A stretch of DNA of 64,000 nt from an uncultured Nitrospirales bacterium (GTDB lineage: Bacteria > Nitrospirota > Nitrospiria > Nitrospirales > UBA8639): NCBI GenBank assembly GCA_958295805.1, contig OY282373.1, forward strand, positions 2,575,001-2,639,000, written 5' to 3'. Of the stretch, positions 46,103 through 54,196 are shown piece after piece. Made by a program: the position numbers and the translations under genes. Position 1 is the first letter of the stretch, and each line of letters begins with the position of its first letter. The notes under the pieces are model-generated. The model was given only the letters and a program-made list of their open reading frames with translations. It made no database searches and was not told where the DNA came from.

Positions 46103-46880
46103 GCGCCGCGACGGTCCGAAGTACTTCAGGCCACGCGGCTTTCAAACGCATCACCGCCTGATTCACGGCGTCATGACCGGCGACCGCTCGCATGACGTCA
46201 TGAGCGTCTTCTTCCTTCTCGGGATACACAGGGGGATCTTCCAGGTTTCGTCGCACCACCGGGTACACGTTGGACTCAAGGGGCATGTCCAGCCGGTCCA
46301 ACGAAGCCCAGGCATAGCCGTTCACGCGGACCAACACGTGTCCGGTGAGCACGTTGACCAACGCCAATTCGGCAAGTGCCAGGTTTTCCGCCCGATACCC
46401 TGACAGTAATCCACGTCCGATGGCTCCCGGGGAAGACCCTCGCCAGGGAAATCGTTCCGGCACCTCAATTTCGGTACTCGACAGAATGGCCATGATGAGG
46501 TAATCGACCTGATGCTCTTTTCCCCATTGAAGAGGCATAGCGAAATTCGATCTCAAGGTTGCCGGATTCGGGGCACGCGTAATCCTGACCACTTCAATGG
46601 GAACGGAATGTATCAATTGACTCTGCACGTGTTCGGTCAGCGCGGCAAAGGAAGCTTCTGAAAGTTTCGGAGCAGAATCCGGAGCCCCCGTATCATTGAG
46701 CACCCAAAGGCCGGCTGTTATCGGGCCTTCCCGGATTTCCCCAACGGGGGAAACGCGGGTCTCTTGTATCTGCTGAGGACTCAGATACACATCGAGACGG
46801 GCTTGCGGCCATCCATCCGTACAACCGACCGCACACACAAGCACCAGCCCCCCCGTCATAACCAGTCCAAACGGTCTCAT
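46089..46880 (-). CDS. Putative lipoprotein
   Basis: 263 residues with a lipobox ([17 protein letters not shown]). The mature domain has [52 protein letters not shown], and [37 protein letters not shown]. These segments resemble the second lipoprotein in the his operon in overall layout (a periplasmic activity plus description of a gene product in TolB-N-like fold), but the identity is too low to call by eye. ATG 46880 has AAGGAGG. It is divergent from the pseudo-caspase lipoprotein. Confidence 0.8.
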   Translation of the reverse strand: MRPFGLVMTGGLVLVCAVGCTDGWPQARLDVYLSPQQIQETRVSPVGEIREGPITAGLWVLNDTGAPDSAPKLSEASFAALTEHVQSQLIHSVPIEVVRITRAPNPATLRSNFAMPLQWGKEHQVDYLIMAILSSTEIEVPERFPWRGSSPGAIGRGLLSGYRAENLALAELALVNVLTGHVLVRVNGYAWASLDRLDMPLESNVYPVVRRNLEDPPVYPEKEEDAHDVMRAVAGHDAVNQAVMRLKAAWPEVLRTVAAPSDN

Positions 46881-47088
46881 CGTTGGCCTCCTTTGACAAT
46901 CCCGTGTCAACCGCTTCGCCGAAGCCGCACAAGAGAGAGGGAACAACACTCTATTTTTTCACATTTGATCCGCACAAGATAGCGGCAGCGACCCCCCCCC
47001 CGGCCTGCCCCAAGCCTCAAAGCGAAGACTGTGTCGGCTCAAAATCGAGTCAGTTGCACCAGGAATGACCATGCGGTAAGTTACGGGC

Positions 47089-49011
47089 ATGGATGGAGTC
47101 AGAAACACTCTCCGGTTCGGAGTCCTCGTCATCGTTGTCCTCCTGAGCGTAAGCGGGTGCGGAAAATTCAGTATGCCGGACATCAGTATGCCCGATATCA
47201 GTTGGCCGGACATCAGCATGCCGAGGCTTGGATTCGGTGAAGAAGAACAGCCGAATCCCACGCTCCCCGTGTCCGTGGTCTATGCGTTTGACTCCAGCGT
47301 GACAGAGGCCACGTTGGAAGTGAACGCCTGCGGACTCCCCTACACCATCCAGAGCGGGGAACTCATCCCCCAAGCGTTCATGCAAGTGGGACACGAACAG
47401 TTTCAATCCGTCACGGCGTATGCAGGAACGGGACAAGCCGTCCAGGCATCACAAACCGCCGACGTCACGGTGCAGATCCAACTCGTGAAGCAATCCTTTC
47501 AATCCGCAACGAGCATGGCCGACGAAGAAAACGCCATCGCGTTCGTCGATCTGCAACTGCAAGCCGTGTACCTTGACGCCAATGGAAACGCATTAGCACG
47601 ACAACCGTTGAATTACAACGAACAAGTGAGCATCTGGACCCCGGCCCTGACCGGCCAATCCGTCTCCTGCACAACGGGGCGATACGATGACCTCATCGTC
47701 AGCGCCGCCATTCAACTCGCCGGACAAATGGCGAGCATCGTACCGGAATTACTCAACCAACCGGTTCCGCAACAACAGACGGCCCAAGCCGTGACTCCTC
47801 GCCAACCCCGAACCGCGGTTCGCCAATCTCAACCATCTTCGCGGCCGGCAGGCTCCACGCTGAATTCGCAGCCGGTACGGCCCACGTTGAAATTCCGCAC
47901 CATGCTGAAAGATGAAAACAACAATCTCGTGCTCGACGCCGGAGAAGTGATCTCGTTGCACGTTGAGATCACGAATACCGGCCAAACCCTTTTGGAGGGC
48001 GTGACCATTGATCTGACGGGGACCCCCGCGGTCGTGAAGGCATTCACCACTATCACCCCCATTCCCGTTTCCGTCGGCTCGTGTCAACCGGGCGAGACAA
48101 AAACCACTGAGATTCGAGGGAAAATGCCGGTCGCGGTGCCGACGCAAAACGGCGAACTGACGGTGTCGGTGAATCCCGGAGACGGATCAGCCGTCGGCTC
48201 TCACAGAATTCTTGCAACCCTTCAACCGGGAAGCGGGCACTCAACGCCACGTGCCGACGTCGGGAGGATGTCCCCCGTCCCCGGACTCAAGAAAGCGGGA
48301 AAAAAAACCGACTATTTCGCCGTTCTGGTCGGCATGGATCAGTATCGCGACACGTGGCCCGGCGCCTACCGGACCAGACGGGGCCAAGTAGCGGCTTTGA
48401 CGCAGACGCTTCAAACGACCGGATTGTTTACGGATCAAACCATTCGAATCCTGGAAGGCTCCCGAGCGACCCGAACGGATATCGAAGAAACCCTGCTCAC
48501 GTGGAGCCGGCGACGATTAGGACAAGACGGCGTGCTCATCTTCTATTTTTCAGGACAAGCCCTGAATCACCCCGAGACAGGGGAAGTGTATCTGGTGCCC
48601 TTTGAGGGCTCCCCGAACGCCACGGCCGCACGCCTGATTTCCTTGCGTGCGCTTCAACGCATTCTGGCCGAACTCGACAACCGGTTAACCCTGCTGATCC
48701 TTGACGCACCCGTGACGCCGTTGCGCGTGACCGGCGGCACCGGATTCGACGAAGCTGCGCCGACTCAATGGACCACGGGACTTCCCCAATCCGATCACAA
48801 TGGAACCCAGGTGATCCAGATTCGCAAAATCCGCAGACGTGAAACAGGCGATCGAGCCGCCGTTCTGGCCGGACTCTTCGGGCGGGCGGATGCCGATGAC
48901 AACGGCACGATCACGGTCGGAGAATTCCTGAACGACGTCAGTGCCACGACCGAGATCACCCCCATGCTCCCCGCCACCGCCCCTGAAGCCAGTATCCCCC
49001 TTTCACAATAG
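47089..49011 (+). CDS. Lipoprotein with inactive caspase-like domain and EF-hand
   Basis: 640 residues. A lipobox (VIVVLLSVSGCGKF) is followed by a short MPDIS/WPDIS repeat (about 28-44). Then come a beta-rich region, a CARDB-like domain (GEVISLHVEITNTGQTLLEGVTI) and a caspase-type fold (DYFAVLVGMDQYRD to about 560). In caspases the catalytic His and Cys stand in SGHG and DAC. Here they are SGQA (Gln490) and DAP (Pro541), so the fold is probably catalytically dead. A canonical EF-hand loop, DADDNGTITVGEF (601-613), follows near the end. It could be a calcium-responsive scaffold in the envelope. The family call is mine from motif order. Confidence 0.8.
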   Translation: MDGVRNTLRFGVLVIVVLLSVSGCGKFSMPDISMPDISWPDISMPRLGFGEEEQPNPTLPVSVVYAFDSSVTEATLEVNACGLPYTIQSGELIPQAFMQVGHEQFQSVTAYAGTGQAVQASQTADVTVQIQLVKQSFQSATSMADEENAIAFVDLQLQAVYLDANGNALARQPLNYNEQVSIWTPALTGQSVSCTTGRYDDLIVSAAIQLAGQMASIVPELLNQPVPQQQTAQAVTPRQPRTAVRQSQPSSRPAGSTLNSQPVRPTLKFRTMLKDENNNLVLDAGEVISLHVEITNTGQTLLEGVTIDLTGTPAVVKAFTTITPIPVSVGSCQPGETKTTEIRGKMPVAVPTQNGELTVSVNPGDGSAVGSHRILATLQPGSGHSTPRADVGRMSPVPGLKKAGKKTDYFAVLVGMDQYRDTWPGAYRTRRGQVAALTQTLQTTGLFTDQTIRILEGSRATRTDIEETLLTWSRRRLGQDGVLIFYFSGQALNHPETGEVYLVPFEGSPNATAARLISLRALQRILAELDNRLTLLILDAPVTPLRVTGGTGFDEAAPTQWTTGLPQSDHNGTQVIQIRKIRRRETGDRAAVLAGLFGRADADDNGTITVGEFLNDVSATTEITPMLPATAPEASIPLSQ

Positions 49012-49035
49012 CCTGGTTTTAGTCCATGGTCTAAT

Positions 49036-49073
49036 CACTAATAGTCGACTACATTTCAATTAGTGTGTATAAT
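49036..49073 (+). promoter_or_regulatory. Candidate hicAB promoter and operator
   Basis: TATAAT (49068-49073) preceded by TCGACT (49045-49050) at 17 bases. The -35 lies in a perfect palindrome TAGTCGACTA (49042-49051), and a wider inverted repeat CACTAAT (49036-49042) / ATTAGTG (49059-49065) brackets the spacer. HicB has a C-terminal ribbon-helix-helix region that would bind such a site. Confidence 0.6.
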
Positions 49074-49080
49074 GCGCATA

Positions 49081-49275
49081 ATGAAGAGCATCGACATCAT
49101 TCGGAAACTGAAGCAGGATGGCTGGGTACTGCGGAACATGCGGGGGAGCCACCACCAGTTCACTCACCCCAAGAAGCCCGGACGGGTGACGGTCAAGCAT
49201 CCAGCCAAGGATATTCCGATGGGGACGTTGCGCAACATTTATCGACAAGCCCAATGGACATGGGAGGACCGCTGA
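49081..49275 (+). CDS. hicA: HicA-type mRNA interferase toxin
   Basis: 64-residue dsRBD-like toxin with the family pattern SIDIIRKLKQDGWVLRNMRGSHHQFTHP, where the His in GSHHQF is the catalytic residue, and VTVKHPAKDIPMGTLRNIYRQ at the end. HicA cleaves mRNAs and is neutralised by HicB. The stop overlaps the hicB ATG by one base, the usual toxin-first order. ATG 49081 is taken as start; ATG 49072 is inside the -10. Confidence 0.92.
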   Translation: MKSIDIIRKLKQDGWVLRNMRGSHHQFTHPKKPGRVTVKHPAKDIPMGTLRNIYRQAQWTWEDR

Positions 49276-49685
49276 TGCGATTTTCAGTCGTGATTCACAA
49301 AGACGAGAAGAGCGGGTACGGGGTCACCGTACCGGATCTTCCCGGCTGCTTTTCTGCCGGGGATACGCTCGAAGAGGCCATCGAATCCGTTGACGAAGCT
49401 ATTGCCTGTCATCTCGAAGGCTTACTGATGGACGGTGAACCGATCCCTGAGCAACTCCCGCTTGAAACACACCAAACCAGCGAAAGCTATCAGGACGGGA
49501 CCTGGGCACTCGCCAACGTCGACGTTTCAAAGCTGACAAGCCGGGCCAAGCGGGTCAACATTACAGTGCCGGCGCGCGTGCTGACAATCGTGGATGAGGC
49601 TGCGGCCCGAGAAGGAGAAACCCGGTCCGGGCTGCTCACCCGAGCCGCGTTGAGCTACGTGGAACGGAAATCGATGAAACCGTGA
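49275..49685 (+). CDS. hicB: HicB-type antitoxin
   Basis: 136 residues. The N-terminal partially degraded RNase H-like domain has FSVVIHKDEKSGYGVTVPDLPGCFSAGDTLEEA, which matches the HicB core. The C-terminal KRVNITVPARVLTIVDEAAAREGETRSGLLTRAALSYV is a ribbon-helix-helix DNA-binding domain, so it should both neutralise HicA and repress its operon. It forms the second cistron of hicAB. Confidence 0.93.
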   Translation: MRFSVVIHKDEKSGYGVTVPDLPGCFSAGDTLEEAIESVDEAIACHLEGLLMDGEPIPEQLPLETHQTSESYQDGTWALANVDVSKLTSRAKRVNITVPARVLTIVDEAAAREGETRSGLLTRAALSYVERKSMKP

Positions 49686-49738
49686 ATCATGGCGACTGCC
49701 AAAAGCAATCGTCATAAATGGACGATGGCTGTCATTCT

Positions 49739-50327
49739 GAGCTGCCTGGACCGCCCGCCGCCTGGAACAGGCGCCATGAGATGGCGCCCTACAATGCTAT
49801 AATTCTACAACTGTAGGGCAGCAGCTCATGCTGCCTGGACCGCCCGCCGCCTGAGAAGAGGCGCCATGAGATGACGCCCTACAATGCTGCGATCCTCCAA
49901 CTGTAGGGCAGCAGCTCATGCTGCCTGGACCGCCCGCCACCTGAGAAGAGGCGCCATGAGATGACGCCCTACAATGCTGCGATCCTCCAACTGTAGGGCA
50001 GCAGCTCATGCTGCCTGGAACGGCCGTCGCCTGGAAGAGACGCCATGAGATGGCGCCCTACGATGCTGCGATCCTCCAACTGTAGGGCAGCAGCTCATGC
50101 TGCCTGGACCGCCCGCCACCTGGAAGAGACGCCATGAGATGGCGCCCTACGATTCTATGATTCTCCAACTGTAGGGCAGCAGCTCATGCTGCCTGGAACG
50201 GCCGTCGCCTGGGAAGAGGCGCCATGAGATGACGCCCTACGATGCTGCGATCTTACTGTAGGGCAGCATCTCATGCTGCCTGGACCGCCCGCCACCTGGG
50301 AAGAGGCGCCATGAGATGGCGCCCTAC
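49739..50327. repeat. REP/BIME array A, about seven paired units
   Basis: About seven units of about 90 bases. Each holds two facing palindromes: one with stem CAGCA/TGCTG, and one with stem GGCGCCAT/ATGGCGCC around a GAG loop, each with GTAGGG (or CCCTAC) at its foot. Units start near 49771, 49861, 49951, 50040, 50130, 50219 and 50306. GTAG at the hairpin foot is the recognition mark of REP elements used by RAYT enzymes, and a RAYT gene lies at 58097. Confidence 0.9.
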
Positions 50328-50360
50328 GGTGCTGGGATGGGAGGCACATTTTGATGGGGT

Positions 50361-50398
50361 AAAAAAATCCCCGCTGAGGGGTGAGCCGCAGCGGGGAT
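50361..50398 (-). terminator. Rho-independent terminator T1
   Basis: On the minus strand the stem ATCCCCGCTG / CAGCGGGGAT is followed by TTTTTT. It ends the first coiled-coil gene. The same stem, with a different loop, recurs at 51623 and 52559. Confidence 0.9.
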
Positions 50399-50425
50399 GG
50401 GGGTGATCGTGAACGTCAAGCCGGT

Positions 50426-50767
50426 TTAGTTCCGATTTTCATAAGCTGCCATACGGGTTTCCAGCGACACCAGTCGTTCCCGGACGTGGACGGTCAAATC
50501 GACTCTCTCGTCCAGTCTCCGAAATTCCGACAGCATTTCGTTACGAAGTGAAGAAATTCTGTCGTCAAGTTTGGCGCCGTATGCTTCTATCTTGTCATCA
50601 AATTTGGCACCCTGGGCGTCGATTTTTTCATCCAGTCTGGTGCTTTGCAGATCAATTTTTTCCTCCAGTCGTTTGATTTCAATCTGAAGGCCTTTCACTT
50701 CGGATTTGATTTCACGAAGTTCGGGGACTATGAGTTCCTGGATTACCTGTTTGACGTCAACGGCCAT
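50426..50767 (-). CDS. Coiled-coil protein, copy 1
   Basis: 113 residues, nearly all heptad-like: VDVKQVIQELIVPELREIKSEVKGLQIEIKRLEEKID and several LDEKIDAQGAKFDDKI-type repeats, ending VDLTVHVRERLVSLETRMAAYENRN. It looks like a small self-associating coiled coil. ATG 50767 is shared by both copies and follows AAAGAG; the frame stays open to 50782. A second copy, shorter by about 22 residues, is at 51687. Function unknown. Confidence 0.72.
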   Translation of the reverse strand: MAVDVKQVIQELIVPELREIKSEVKGLQIEIKRLEEKIDLQSTRLDEKIDAQGAKFDDKIEAYGAKLDDRISSLRNEMLSEFRRLDERVDLTVHVRERLVSLETRMAAYENRN

Positions 50768-50782
50768 AAGCTCTTTTATCAT

Positions 50783-51065
50783 ACTTATAAAAATGTCTGC
50801 AATCTCCCGGCATCTGCGGCAGGGGCGAAGTGAAGAATCTGTTTGTTGAGGAAACGGGCTTGTTTGTATGGAGAGAGATTCTTCGCCTTCGGCTCAGAAT
50901 GACAGAGGAGGGGATCAATGACAGAAGAGGGGTTCAACAGAGGAAGGGTTCAACGGAGGAAGAGTTCAACAGAGGCGGGATTCATGATTGGCCGAATTCG
51001 ACGTAACGGGAAGCGCCAAACTTGTAAACATTTCTGCAAGCTTATGGCGCCGGCGATGGGGATTG
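50783..51065. other. Intergenic region between coiled-coil copy 1 and the small gene pair
   Basis: 283 bases holding the dispersed repeat and a degenerate purine-rich tandem repeat (GAGGAAGGGTTCAAC-like units, 50925-50975). No gene seen. Confidence 0.5.
50873..50908. repeat. Copy 2 of dispersed intergenic element
   Basis: Related to the copies at 42814 and 55648, here with TTCGCCTTCGGCTC in the core. It is followed by three GGTTCAAC/AGTTCAAC-spaced purine repeats to about 50975. Confidence 0.6.
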
Positions 51066-51323
51066 TCACGTGGCTTCAATATGGATACGTGCGGAATAGC
51101 CTAATCGCTGGAGCAATTGTTCGCAATCATCCCAAGTCAGGCCGAATGCTCGGACGTCAGCGATTCCCAATTTAGCCACAACGTCACGAATGTCGCTGAA
51201 ATGGTTATGGTCAAATTCACCTTCCATGAGGGCGGTTTCCGCCCACGTCACGAGATTGGACAGCGAACACTCCTGGTGCAAATAGGAGGTGAGCTTATCA
51301 ACAACGGTCTGTCGAGTAATCAT
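51066..51323 (-). CDS. Small protein of unknown function, second of a coupled pair
   Basis: 85 residues: ITRQTVVDKLTSYLHQECSLSNLVTWAETALMEGEFD, then DIRDVVAKLGIADVRAFGLTWDDCEQLLQRLGYSARIHI. It is alpha-helical and acidic, with no membrane segment. The ATG overlaps the stop of the upstream gene by four bases (ATGA), so translation is coupled. I recall similar helical proteins in other environmental bacteria but cannot name a family. A partner-binding or antitoxin-like role would be speculation. Confidence 0.68.
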   Translation of the reverse strand: MITRQTVVDKLTSYLHQECSLSNLVTWAETALMEGEFDHNHFSDIRDVVAKLGIADVRAFGLTWDDCEQLLQRLGYSARIHIEAT

Positions 51324-51571
51324 TTCCTTCCTTCTCCGACCTTTTGATGACCATAATCAATGGGATATTTGTAATGGATTTCAACGAGTGTTCCCATTGC
51401 ATCGTATATTTCCTGATAAAATCGCACGGTGACTTCATCTGCGTCAACCTCTTTCACGTAGCGAGCGGTCCAACCTTGCCGACCCTCAACGTTGAGCCAA
51501 TATGTTCTTCCTCCGCCATCGCGAATTTCCCAGTTTGAGAACTTTCGCTCATTTTGTTCCCGGGTACTCAC
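51320..51571 (-). CDS. Small protein of unknown function, first of a coupled pair
   Basis: 83 residues starting at GTG 51571: STREQNERKFSNWEIRDGGGRTYWLNVEGRQGWTARYVKEVDADEVTVRFYQEIYDAMGTLVEIHYKYPIDYGHQKV. It is predicted beta-rich with several aromatic residues, basic at the C-terminus. Paired with the acidic helical protein encoded next, it has the size and overlap of a toxin-antitoxin or protein-immunity pair, but nothing in the sequence proves it. Confidence 0.65.
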   Translation of the reverse strand: MSTREQNERKFSNWEIRDGGGRTYWLNVEGRQGWTARYVKEVDADEVTVRFYQEIYDAMGTLVEIHYKYPIDYGHQKVGEGRK

Positions 51572-51622
51572 TTCACATGCTCACGGACAGATGCTGCAGC
51601 GACGGAATCAGAAGGGCCACGT

Positions 51623-51659
51623 AAAAAATCCCCGCTGAGGGGTGAGACTCAGCGGGGAT
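51623..51659 (-). terminator. Rho-independent terminator T2
   Basis: Same stem as T1 and T3 (ATCCCCGCTG / CAGCGGGGAT on the minus strand followed by TTTTTT), with a changed loop (AGTCTCACCCCT in place of CGGCTCACCCCT). It ends the second coiled-coil gene. Confidence 0.88.
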
Positions 51660-51686
51660 GGGGGTGATCGTGAACGTCACGTCGAT

Positions 51687-51962
51687 TTAGTTCCGATTTT
51701 CGTAAGCTGCCATAGGGGGTTTCAGCGACACCAGTCGTTCCCGGACGTGGACGGTCAAATCGACTCTCTCGTCCAGTCTCCGAAATTCTGACAGCATTTC
51801 GTTACGAAATGACGAGAGTTTGTCGTCAAACCTAGCACCTTGGGCGTCGATTTTCTCATCCAGCCGTTTGATTTCAATCTGAAGGCCTTTCACTTCGGAT
51901 TTGATTTCACGAAGTTCGGGGACTATGAGTTCCTGGATTACCTGTTTGACGTCAACGGCCAT
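51687..51962 (-). CDS. Coiled-coil protein, copy 2
   Basis: 91 residues, paralogue of the gene at 50426. Residues VDVKQVIQELIVPELREIKSEVKGLQIEIKRL are identical, one coiled repeat of about 22 residues is missing, and the end has SLKPPMAAYENRN where copy 1 has SLETRMAAYENRN. The two prolines would break the last helix, so this copy may be decaying. An upstream open frame reaches back into the REP array but is unlikely to be coding. Confidence 0.68.
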   Translation of the reverse strand: MAVDVKQVIQELIVPELREIKSEVKGLQIEIKRLDEKIDAQGARFDDKLSSFRNEMLSEFRRLDERVDLTVHVRERLVSLKPPMAAYENRN

Positions 51963-52009
51963 AAGCTCTTTTATCACGCTTATAGAAACTTCTGCAACGT
52001 CATGACACC

Positions 52010-52515
52010 GACGGTGGGGCAGCAGACGGCAAAAGGGAAGAGGCGTCATGAGATGACGCCCTACGATGCTGCGATCTTACAACTGTAGGGCAGCATCTCA
52101 TGCTGCCTGGACCGCCCGCCGCCTGGGAACAGGCGCCATGAGATGGCGCCCTACGATGCTGCGATCTTACAACTGTAGGGCAGCATCTCATGCGGCCTGG
52201 AATGGCTGCCGCTTGGGAAGAGGCGTCATGAGATGACGCCCTACGATGCTCTGATTCTACGACTGTAGGGCAGCGGCTTATGCTGTCTGGAATGGCCGCC
52301 GCCTGGAAGAGGCGCCATGAGATGGCGCCCTACGATGCTCTGATTCTACGACTGTAGGGCAGCGGCTTATGCTGCCTGGACCGGCTGCCGTTTGGAAGAA
52401 GAGGCGCCATGAGATGGCGCCCTACGATGCTGCGATCTTACAACTGTAGGGCAGCATCTCATGCTGCCTGGAACGGCCACCGCATGGGAAGAGGCGCTAT
52501 GAGATGGCGCCCTAC
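52010..52515. repeat. REP/BIME array B, about eleven palindromes
   Basis: Alternating palindromes of the same two kinds as array A, with stems GGCGTCAT/ATGACGCC, GGCGCCAT/ATGGCGCC and CAGCAT/ATGCTG, and again GTAGGG feet. Two units have GGCTTATGCT in place of ATCTCATGCT and look degraded. The end of this array and the end of array A share the flank ACATTTTGATGGGGT just before a terminator. Confidence 0.88.
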
Positions 52516-52558
52516 GGCAGGTTGTTCGGGAGGGATGGGAGGGACATTTTGATGGGGT

Positions 52559-52596
52559 AAAAAAATCCCCGCTGAGGGGTGAGCCTCAGCGGGGAT
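52559..52596 (-). terminator. Rho-independent terminator T3 (porin gene)
   Basis: On the minus strand ATCCCCGCTG / CAGCGGGGAT followed by TTTTTTT, 37 bases after the porin stop codon. It is almost identical to T1, including the flanking bases downstream of the T run. Confidence 0.9.
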
Positions 52597-52633
52597 GGGA
52601 GGGAGGATTGATTCCTCCTTGGGGGAGATACTC

Positions 52634-54196
52634 TTAGAAGTTCACCCACAGTTGGGTGTAGCCCCAGGTTTGTTTGGAAGCGTCCCCACCGACCTGCATA
52701 TCGACGAAGTCACCCGGGAAAAAGACACCGCCACCGATTTGCCAACCGACATGGTTGCCCGGGGTGAAGAAATGCGTGTAGACCACATCAATTTCTTTGC
52801 CTATATCCTTTTCCGTATTTACGACTGTATTTCCGTTCGCGTCCACTGAATATGGATTCCCCTGAGGAGCAATAGCTTGGTTAGCACCATACCAAGCGTC
52901 AGTTGCTTCCTTGCGAGAGAAGAAATGTCCAGTCACTTCCAAGTGGCTGTCCTTGTTCGGCCGCAACTGAAGCCCCGCGGAATAGTGATTCATGTTTTTC
53001 CAGGACATGCGGTCCATGTACCCGAAGTGAATGTGGTTGGTGGGATACAATTGATCAAAACCTCCCCACTTATTATTATTATTGTCTTTTAGACCAGAAG
53101 CCGTGTTGTATTCCACACCCAGACGAGGCTGCATAGGCACCGGCAGGGTCACACCCGCATCAATATGGAAGGCATAAGCTGAGATATCCATGAACCGGCC
53201 CCGTGGAACAGTCAGACCGAACAAACTCTCAACCGCATTAATTTCGTTATCCGTAAGCCCTATTTTCCCGAATTGGTAGTAGCCTTCAACCGTGGCATCC
53301 AAGCGAGCACCGCCCAGAGGCATCTTCTTGACTGCCCGACCGCCGATGGTGTGCCGGGATTGCTCAGAGGGTCGAGGGCCAAGCGACCCACTGGTAGGAT
53401 GACCCGTCCCACTGCTATGCCAGATGTAGGTGGGCTCCAGTACCAGGCCCATCACTTTCATGGGGAGCCGGACATACACCACATCAGCATCGTCAGTAGC
53501 TTTGGTTCCACCGCATCCCCCTGAGGTCACAGAGCTACAGTTCATCTCATCTGTCCGCAACCAACCGATTTGGAAGTTGGCCATTTTGTTGATCTTGTAG
53601 TTGGCGGTCAGGCCGTCGTGGGACCATCCGACGTTGTTCCAGTCGAAATGTCCGAACATGCGATGGTTGCCCCATACCACCAACTGCCGTCCGGCTTTCA
53701 CGGTCAGGTTCGGCACCATGAAGTTCCGAACCAACATGAAGGCCTGCCGGGCGAAGACATTCGCATCGGTGCTATTGGCGTCAAGCCCGTCAGCACGCCC
53801 CCAATTCTTGGAGTGCTGCGCTTGGAAGAAGAACGTCACGTCCGGCGAAACGGAATAGTTGAAGCCTAAGCGGGTCCATTGCTGGACGAAAAACGTATTG
53901 GCCTTATTTGCTGTTCCGTTGGGCCTCATTGCGCCAAAGTTGTTGTTATTTCTGAATTCCGGCCGGACGCGAAGGTCGCCGGAAATGGTCAATTTACTGA
54001 TGTCGAAGAGTTTGCTTTTGGGTGGATCGAACTTGTGATACGGAATGAGATCCGGAATCGCACGCGGCACTGCCGGTACGGCCGAATTCTTACCCGTCGC
54101 CGGCGTGGTTTTCTCGGCCAACGCCGGAGCGGCCGTCATCGTTGCGAGCAGGGCCGCTGTCGTGGTCCATTTGATTGTCGCTGTTAATCCTTTCAT
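52634..54196 (-). CDS. Outer-membrane beta-barrel, alginate-export (AlgE-like) family
   Basis: 520-residue exported porin. The signal peptide is KGLTATIKWTTTAALLATMTAAPALAEK. The mature part starts with a Pro-rich segment, then alternating beta strands: FDISKLTISGDLRVRPEFRNNNNF, TRLGFNYSVSPDVTFFFQAQHSKNWG, LVVWGNHRMFGHFDWNNVGWSHDGL. It ends in Phe, as outer-membrane barrels do. Family members are major outer-membrane proteins in Nitrospira-type bacteria; substrate unknown. ATG 54196 follows AGGAGGAG. The long AT-rich leader and the strong terminator suggest heavy expression. Confidence 0.88.
   Translation of the reverse strand: MKGLTATIKWTTTAALLATMTAAPALAEKTTPATGKNSAVPAVPRAIPDLIPYHKFDPPKSKLFDISKLTISGDLRVRPEFRNNNNFGAMRPNGTANKANTFFVQQWTRLGFNYSVSPDVTFFFQAQHSKNWGRADGLDANSTDANVFARQAFMLVRNFMVPNLTVKAGRQLVVWGNHRMFGHFDWNNVGWSHDGLTANYKINKMANFQIGWLRTDEMNCSSVTSGGCGGTKATDDADVVYVRLPMKVMGLVLEPTYIWHSSGTGHPTSGSLGPRPSEQSRHTIGGRAVKKMPLGGARLDATVEGYYQFGKIGLTDNEINAVESLFGLTVPRGRFMDISAYAFHIDAGVTLPVPMQPRLGVEYNTASGLKDNNNNKWGGFDQLYPTNHIHFGYMDRMSWKNMNHYSAGLQLRPNKDSHLEVTGHFFSRKEATDAWYGANQAIAPQGNPYSVDANGNTVVNTEKDIGKEIDVVYTHFFTPGNHVGWQIGGGVFFPGDFVDMQVGGDASKQTWGYTQLWVNF

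Larger units (their letters stand above)
49686..50425. other. Intergenic region occupied by REP array A and terminator
   Basis: 740 bases. Most is REP array A (see 49739-50327). The last 85 bases hold the terminator of the coiled-coil gene. No gene was seen apart from open frames produced by the repeats. Confidence 0.7.
51963..52633. other. Intergenic region occupied by REP array B and terminator T3
   Basis: 671 bases between coiled-coil copy 2 and the porin gene. It consists of array B, a 40-base spacer, and the porin terminator. No gene seen. Confidence 0.7.

Noticed and set aside
49739-50327. CRISPR-like regular spacing
   Set aside because: The units are about 90 bases of two inverted palindromes with no unique spacers, and no cas genes are nearby. 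They are REP/BIME elements.
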